Assembly: GCA_017964325.1 (NCBI GenBank)
Contig: JAGCSE010000325.1
Coordinates: forward strand, 1 to 17,573
Reading direction: 5' to 3'
From: Victivallales bacterium
GTDB taxonomy: Bacteria > Verrucomicrobiota > Lentisphaeria > Oligosphaerales > Oligosphaeraceae
Length of the DNA stretch: 17,573 nucleotides
The position numbers were made by a program, and so were the translations under genes. Below are positions 12,906-17,573 of the stretch, piece by piece. Numbering within the stretch: the stretch's first letter is position 1; every line of letters begins with the position of its first letter. The notes beneath the pieces are model-generated. The model saw only the letters and a list, made by a program, of their open reading frames with translations, was not told where the DNA came from and did no database searches.

Positions 12906-15071
12906 CTATTTTTTACATATTAGATATGCAAACGCCTCGTAGGGTTTCAGGTAGATGTTCATTTTCAAAACGCCATCCTCCACAACAGATTCCAGCGGCG
13001 TGATGTCGCCCGTCAGCGGATCAGCGATTTCAACACTTTTTCCACCAATGACTTCCAACTCGCCATCATACGTCTTGCCACCCATGTTCGTCAAAAAGAC
13101 AATCTGCGAACCGTCTTCCAAAATCCGAACATGAGACAGCATGCTCGAAGAAATCACTTCGCCGTCGATGATGGAGCCTGCCCCTTCCGCACCCGTCAAC
13201 ACGCAGTCCAAACGATGCGGCCGAATCGTCACGGGACGCGACATCGCCGTCAGTTTCGACATGCCAGGCAATGTCCAGCCAGATGTCAACGGCACGATGT
13301 TCAGCTTCGGACCACCAATAAATGGCGCGAATTTTGCTGCAAAGTCCTCCGCCACACCGCTTTCTCGGGCAACCGACGGCAAGTCGCCAACCACCACCAA
13401 ACCAATACCAGCCGCCAGCATTTTCACAAGCTTTTCCACCGTGCTCCTGCACAAAATATGTGCGGCTGGCAGCACAACGCATTCATACCTCCGCGCCTTG
13501 TAGCACAAACAACCATCTCGTAGCTCCGCGTCCCGCAACAAATCTTCATCGACATAGTCGAAATCAATCTGTCGGTGTAACAGCTCCCAAGACACCTTAG
13601 CGAACGTGTCGTTGACGCGCATCGTCGCCTCCGAACGGTCGATGGCGCGTTCCGCGACACTCGGCGTATAGGTCGCCCACATCGCCGCTTCCGGATACAG
13701 CATAGCGACACGCGAGTCGCGCCGCCCCAAACGCAATAGATACCCCAGACGTGCCGTGTAGGCGTTCAGTTTCTTGATGTCTTCATCATCAAAATTGCCC
13801 CATCCATAATAACTTGTGAAATTATTGATGCCCATCGCGAAATGCCAGTTAACAGATGCGCGAACCCATTCGATGCCAATCTGGCGGTTCGCCATCCGCG
13901 ACGAATGATCGGAAAATTCCGTGAACGTCTCCTGTTCGCCAGAAACGTCCGCAAATGACGCCAACAACCGTGCAATCGGAATGCACGCCGTGTTCATCAA
14001 CTGTGACGGTTCACTGCAAAGCTGGTCGATGCCCGGCCAGTCCATGCGCTTTCCACATTTGTACATACTGCCGTAATTATACACATGTGCTTGCAACCGT
14101 TCTTCTTCCAGAAAATGACCTGAAGACTTCATGCCATGGGCATGACACCACTCCTGTATCGTCCCAAAATAATTCTCCGCCACGGAATCGCCGATGAACT
14201 CCCAAAAGTCACAACGGCGTTTCACCATCTGCGGGCCACGCTTCGTGACGACTGCAACCACCGCCAATTCAATCGGATAGCCATACTTTTCCACAAATTG
14301 CACGGGATAGTCGCGATGCCATGGCACAATCGGATACACCGCCGTGCGAATATTCCATGCGATCAGTGACGGCTCATCCGTGAAAAATGCAAGCACGCCC
14401 TTTCCGAACTCATCCTGCAATTTCCGGGCGTACTTTTCATGTGTCACACTGATGAACGCCTCCGTTGCCGCCTTGTCGGAAAGGCTGATGTAATTTCTTG
14501 GTTCCGAATAACTTTCCGCCGCGTGTGTGCCGTCGAAAAGCCGCCGCGAACTCATCATGAAAAGATGGTATTCGCCTTTCGGAATCTGCATTTTCAGCGT
14601 ACCGTTTTTGTTCTGACAACTTGTCACATCAATCGCCTCTCCGCCGTCCAGCGGCAGAAGCATCGCCCTATATAGCTTATCACCAGGAACATCCGCACGA
14701 TACGAACATGGGCCTGACAACGTCCGCCAATATTCGTAGCAGTACAGTCCCTGCGCAATGAAATCCGGATTCATGTCCGTCACCGCACCGCCCGCCGTGC
14801 CAGACGGATAGCCCTTCTCATCATAAATCCAGACGTGCATGCCGCGTTTCAGATACTGCCTGAAGCCATCCGCCGTCCGCTGCCATTCCATTTCGTCATC
14901 TGGATAGCCCTCGCCGTATGTCACGTTGCCAACGACTCCTGCAAACCCCTTTGTTTCAAAATCTTCCGCAAAGCCAGGAACAGCCGCCACACCGCCATGC
15001 ACAATCGGATAAATGGCATAACGGCGGTCTGGATTCTTAAATTTTTCCTGTATTTCCACTCTTTTTTCCAT
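12906..15071 (-). CDS. GH106-like glycoside hydrolase (alpha-L-rhamnosidase-related)
   Basis: The 721-residue protein lacks a signal peptide, so it is probably cytoplasmic. The N-terminal part, FKNPDRRYAIYPIVHGGV (11-28) with GYPDDEMEWQRT and MHVWIYDEKGYPSGTAGGAV (78-97), and the later LAFFTDEPSL (227-236), SSGHFLEEERLQAH (316-329) and TEFSDHSSR region fit the TIM-barrel family of large bacterial proteins related to GH106 (alpha-L-rhamnosidase). Asp232/Glu233 and Glu322-324 are candidate catalytic or binding residues. A beta-rich C-terminal end is seen (from about 600). The ATG lies 10 nt after AAAGGA. It is divergent from a large secreted protein gene; the pair suggests import and breakdown of a rhamnose- or uronate-type glycan. 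Exact family membership is from memory and not certain. Confidence 0.7.
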   Translation of the reverse strand: MEKRVEIQEKFKNPDRRYAIYPIVHGGVAAVPGFAEDFETKGFAGVVGNVTYGEGYPDDEMEWQRTADGFRQYLKRGMHVWIYDEKGYPSGTAGGAVTDMNPDFIAQGLYCYEYWRTLSGPCSYRADVPGDKLYRAMLLPLDGGEAIDVTSCQNKNGTLKMQIPKGEYHLFMMSSRRLFDGTHAAESYSEPRNYISLSDKAATEAFISVTHEKYARKLQDEFGKGVLAFFTDEPSLIAWNIRTAVYPIVPWHRDYPVQFVEKYGYPIELAVVAVVTKRGPQMVKRRCDFWEFIGDSVAENYFGTIQEWCHAHGMKSSGHFLEEERLQAHVYNYGSMYKCGKRMDWPGIDQLCSEPSQLMNTACIPIARLLASFADVSGEQETFTEFSDHSSRMANRQIGIEWVRASVNWHFAMGINNFTSYYGWGNFDDEDIKKLNAYTARLGYLLRLGRRDSRVAMLYPEAAMWATYTPSVAERAIDRSEATMRVNDTFAKVSWELLHRQIDFDYVDEDLLRDAELRDGCLCYKARRYECVVLPAAHILCRSTVEKLVKMLAAGIGLVVVGDLPSVARESGVAEDFAAKFAPFIGGPKLNIVPLTSGWTLPGMSKLTAMSRPVTIRPHRLDCVLTGAEGAGSIIDGEVISSSMLSHVRILEDGSQIVFLTNMGGKTYDGELEVIGGKSVEIADPLTGDITPLESVVEDGVLKMNIYLKPYEAFAYLICKK

Positions 15072-15080
15072 ATTATTTAC

Positions 15081-15107
15081 ATCCTTTGTATCCCTTGTAT
15101 CCCTCTC
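15081..15107 (-). repeat. Three 9-mers carrying Shine-Dalgarno-like sequence before the glycosidase gene
   Basis: On the plus strand ATCCTTTGT, ATCCCTTGT and ATCCCTCTC lie end to end. Read on the minus strand they give AGGGAT, AAGGGAT and AAAGGAT, that is, three staggered ribosome-site-like units upstream of the ATG at 15071. The closest is 10 nt from the start. Confidence 0.5.
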
Positions 15108-15129
15108 CCTTACATATAACCATACACTG

Positions 15130-15156
15130 AATATACCATGAATCGTGATTTTTCAA
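15130..15156 (-). promoter_or_regulatory. Possible extended -10 promoter of the glycosidase gene
   Basis: On the minus strand TTGAAA (15156-15151) and TATATT (15135-15130) are 15 nt apart; TGG just before the -10 gives an extended -10 form that tolerates a short spacer. The 224-nt divergent gap shows no equally good plus-strand promoter for the secreted protein gene; TTGATT (15215) and GATAAT (15240) are 19 nt apart. Confidence 0.4.
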
Positions 15157-15295
15157 AGAAACAGACGTTCTCAACCGATTCTTTCCACCTCTTTTTCTCG
15201 CATAACGCCCTCTCTTGATTTGAACTTTAAAAACAACGGGATAATTTACAATTTGAGCATTTACAATATCATTGTCTAGTCTTTTGGAGAACATA

Positions 15296-17573
15296 ATGGA
15301 AAAAAACATTCTGGCTTTGATGACCCTCTGCGCACTGTCGGTAGCCACCGCCCAAACGGTCACGCTTCTGGATTTCACAAACAACAACACAAACGGTTAC
15401 GTCGGCAATCACAACGTCCAGTCCGTCAATCCGTCCAAGGAAGGACTTGTAGTCGTCTGTCATCCTGACAAGGAAGACCCGTGGATCGAAGGCCCCGCCC
15501 TCCACAACTGGCCAAAGGGCGATTTCAGCCAGATGTATTTGGACATCACCTTCAAAGGACACGGCTCCAGCAGCGTTGAAATTTTCTATGGACGCGATTT
15601 CCGCGCAGAAGACGCCGTCACCGTCAAGTCAAACAATGATGACAAATGGCAGACGGAACGCGCCATGATTCCCAAGCAGCCCGATGGCGCACGGCTCCGC
15701 ATCGACCCGACAAACCGCGGCGGCGGCATCACCATCGCCTCCATCAAACTCACCCCAATCCCAACACTTTACGATTTCAAACCGCAACCGGCAAAATCAA
15801 TCGACATCGCACAGGATGCGCCGAAAATCGCCTCAGGCCAACTGGTCGTCCGTCATGACCCGAAGACATGGGATGCCTTCGTCATTGAGTTCGCGGGCGA
15901 ACGCCTCGCATGCGGCCATTCCAATCCCGAAATCGCCATCCTTGCCAATAATAAAGGAAAAGCCTTCTCCTTGAAATCCTCCCCCGCGACCGTTACGGCG
16001 GACGCTCACGAACTGAAAGTCATCTCCAACGTGACGGATCCGCGTGGCGCCAAGTGGGTTATTATCAGAAAGTTCACGCCGTTGCCAGACAACTCCATCG
16101 AAATCGACACAAGCGCCCTCGTGGATCACGACACAACGGTCGGACATTTTCCATGGCTGACCCTTTTCCCGGGGCTTGGCTCCTACGGCGACCAGAAGAT
16201 CCAAGCCACCCTACCAGGCGTAGAATATCTTCAGAACGAACCGTCCTCCAACGAGTTGGATGTCCGTGGAGACAAAGCCAACCGCCTGCTCGTCTCCCAT
16301 CACAAAATCTGCTTCCCCATGATGGCCATCGTCAGCCCGAGCAAAACGTGGCTCTCGCTTTCATGGAACTACTACGACTATCCAGCCGCCATTTTCGACA
16401 CGCCGGACAGACAGTTCAAATCTGGCGCCAGCCTCTTCGCTCTTTGGTCGCCAAGCGTGCGGGACGGTCGCATTGAAAATGACTTAAATGTCTATCAGCC
16501 GCTTAATTGGAAAGCAGATACCATCTACGCCATGAAGCAGGTCATCTCTGCCGGTAAAGGCGAAAGCGTCATTCCAGCCGTCAAAAAATACATTGAACAG
16601 AATCCCCTACCCCCCGTCCCCACATACGAACATGGCTTCCAGTCCGCAATCAACCTTCTTGCACACGGCTGGCTGGACTCCAAATGCTACGTCGATCAAA
16701 AGTGGCGCCACGCCGTCTGGGGAAACAGCTTTGGTCCGCAACCCGCAACAGACGCCCTGCTCTGCCTGGACTGGATCGCCTGCACATCAGCGGACAAAGA
16801 CCTTGCAACTCGCGCGAAAAAAAGGCTTTCCGAAGTCGAAAGCTTCTATAAGAGCGGCAAGCACATTCACAGCGGCGTCTCCCATGGCCGCCAGACCCTC
16901 TACGCATATCTCTATTTCAACCGCATAAAGGAATGGCTGGACAGCTACCTGAAGGCATCACATAATTCCTTGGACAGAGTGCGTCAAGACGGCAGCATCC
17001 ATTTCACACCCTACGAACCACCAAAGCCAAACTACGGCACAACCCATTGGACAGACCACGCCAACGGACTCACCGCCGCCCGCCTCGCCAACGCCGTCTG
17101 TACTGTTCTGGCTGACGGCAATCCGGAACTCCGCCGCGATTTCCTCCTCAAAGTGGACAAAGTCCTGAAACTATATAAGAACGATGCGCCGCGCGGCGCC
17201 CAGACATGGGAAGTCCCCCTCCATACGCCAGACATTCTCGGTTCCGCATACATGCTCGACCTCGCCACCGCGGCATACGCCATCAGCGGAGATGACCGCT
17301 ATCTCGAAGAGGCCGACTACTGGGCGACGACCGGTCTCCTCTTCACCTATCTCGTCGATCCCGCTTTGGACCACGGTCCTGTCGGCCGCTATGCGACCAT
17401 TGCCGTCTTCGGCGCGACTGGTTGGCAAGCCCCCTATTGGATTGGTCAGCCCGTCCAGTGGTGCGGCCTCGTCTATCGCAACAGCCTTCTCTTCTACAGC
17501 AACCTCCTGAAAGACGAAAAGGCCCGCGATTTCTGGCGAAAGCTCGCCACGGGCATCACCATCACAGGCTTGC
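15296..17573 (+). CDS. Large secreted protein, probable alpha-helical-barrel glycan-active enzyme, 3' end outside window
   Basis: The frame is open to the window end (759 residues seen). It starts with a Sec signal peptide (MEKNILALMTLCALSVATA, cut after residue 19 in ATA-QT). Residues about 20-160 look like a beta-sandwich/CBM-type domain: LLDFTNNN, an acidic DFSQMYLDITF strand, and NRGGGITIASIKL. Residues about 165-440 are a second beta-rich region (DPRGAKWVIIRKF, FPWLTLFPGLGSYG). From about residue 443 on, alpha-helical repeats rich in aromatic residues appear. The part around WEVPLHTPDILGSAYMLDLA (about 637-656), GDDRYLEEADYWATTG and GATGWQAPYWIG resembles the (alpha/alpha)-barrel, six-hairpin-glycosidase-like proteins of PVC bacteria. 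GGAGA precedes the ATG by 5 nt. The family is not firmly recognised; a surface or periplasmic glycan enzyme is likely. Confidence 0.75.
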   Translation, partial: MEKNILALMTLCALSVATAQTVTLLDFTNNNTNGYVGNHNVQSVNPSKEGLVVVCHPDKEDPWIEGPALHNWPKGDFSQMYLDITFKGHGSSSVEIFYGRDFRAEDAVTVKSNNDDKWQTERAMIPKQPDGARLRIDPTNRGGGITIASIKLTPIPTLYDFKPQPAKSIDIAQDAPKIASGQLVVRHDPKTWDAFVIEFAGERLACGHSNPEIAILANNKGKAFSLKSSPATVTADAHELKVISNVTDPRGAKWVIIRKFTPLPDNSIEIDTSALVDHDTTVGHFPWLTLFPGLGSYGDQKIQATLPGVEYLQNEPSSNELDVRGDKANRLLVSHHKICFPMMAIVSPSKTWLSLSWNYYDYPAAIFDTPDRQFKSGASLFALWSPSVRDGRIENDLNVYQPLNWKADTIYAMKQVISAGKGESVIPAVKKYIEQNPLPPVPTYEHGFQSAINLLAHGWLDSKCYVDQKWRHAVWGNSFGPQPATDALLCLDWIACTSADKDLATRAKKRLSEVESFYKSGKHIHSGVSHGRQTLYAYLYFNRIKEWLDSYLKASHNSLDRVRQDGSIHFTPYEPPKPNYGTTHWTDHANGLTAARLANAVCTVLADGNPELRRDFLLKVDKVLKLYKNDAPRGAQTWEVPLHTPDILGSAYMLDLATAAYAISGDDRYLEEADYWATTGLLFTYLVDPALDHGPVGRYATIAVFGATGWQAPYWIGQPVQWCGLVYRNSLLFYSNLLKDEKARDFWRKLATGITITGL

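Overview
The window looks like chromosomal DNA from an anaerobic, host-associated bacterium of the Lentisphaerae/PVC group (Victivallis-like). This is inferred from three things: a DUF1559/H-X9-DG type pseudopilin with the [25 protein letters not shown] leader that is hugely expanded in Lentisphaerae and Planctomycetes, large lineage-typical glycan-active proteins, and a CapF/CapG pair. No rRNA or phylogenetic marker is present, so the placement is an inference.

Region 1 (1-4640, minus strand) is a tight four-gene operon read from a strong sigma70-type promoter (TTGACA-N16-TATAAT on the minus strand, 4602-4629). The order is a DUF2156/LPG-synthase-C-like protein (GTG start), an EamA/DMT 10-TM transporter, a membrane protein carrying two degenerate RsbW-like (HATPase_c_2) domains, and a Cache-HAMP-PP2C (RsbU/SpoIIE-type) phosphatase cut by the window edge. 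Genes 1/2 and 2/3 overlap by 4 nt (ATGA, GTGA) and genes 3/4 are 8 nt apart, so the set is probably one membrane-based partner-switching-like sensory unit.

Region 2 (4660-6676, plus strand) holds an alpha/beta hydrolase (DUF2920-like) and the H-X9-DG pseudopilin, followed by a perfect 12-bp hairpin. Region 3 (6775-7480) holds a tRNA-Ala(GGC) with its own terminator, then about 600 bp without a gene that is rich in short repeats: a near-copy of the tRNA 3' end, octamer and heptamer arrays, and a 26-bp direct repeat pair.

Region 4 (7412-11100, plus strand) holds capF and capG, the last two steps of UDP-N-acetyl-L-fucosamine synthesis, without capE. It is followed by a KilA-N domain gene with its own strong promoter, a 5'-UTR hairpin and a perfect 34-bp palindrome inside the coding sequence. 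Similar hairpins (terminators) lie on both sides of the KilA-N gene.

Region 5 (11301-15156, minus strand) contains a GH106-like glycosidase and, downstream, a compact three-gene set: a Sec-signal-bearing small protein whose C-terminal half looks like a BECR-fold (barnase/EndoU/CdiA-type) RNase toxin, a CPCC zinc-ribbon protein 2 nt behind it (candidate immunity protein), and a formylglycine-generating-enzyme-like protein that lacks one of the two catalytic cysteines. Region 6 (15296-17573, plus strand) is the start of a large secreted protein with an apparent alpha-helical-barrel C-terminal region, diverging from the glycosidase gene; the pair suggests polysaccharide use.

The strongest candidates for something undescribed are the Sec-secreted toxin/CPCC/FGE-like operon, the KilA-N gene with its internal perfect palindrome, and the tandem pseudo-RsbW sensor operon.
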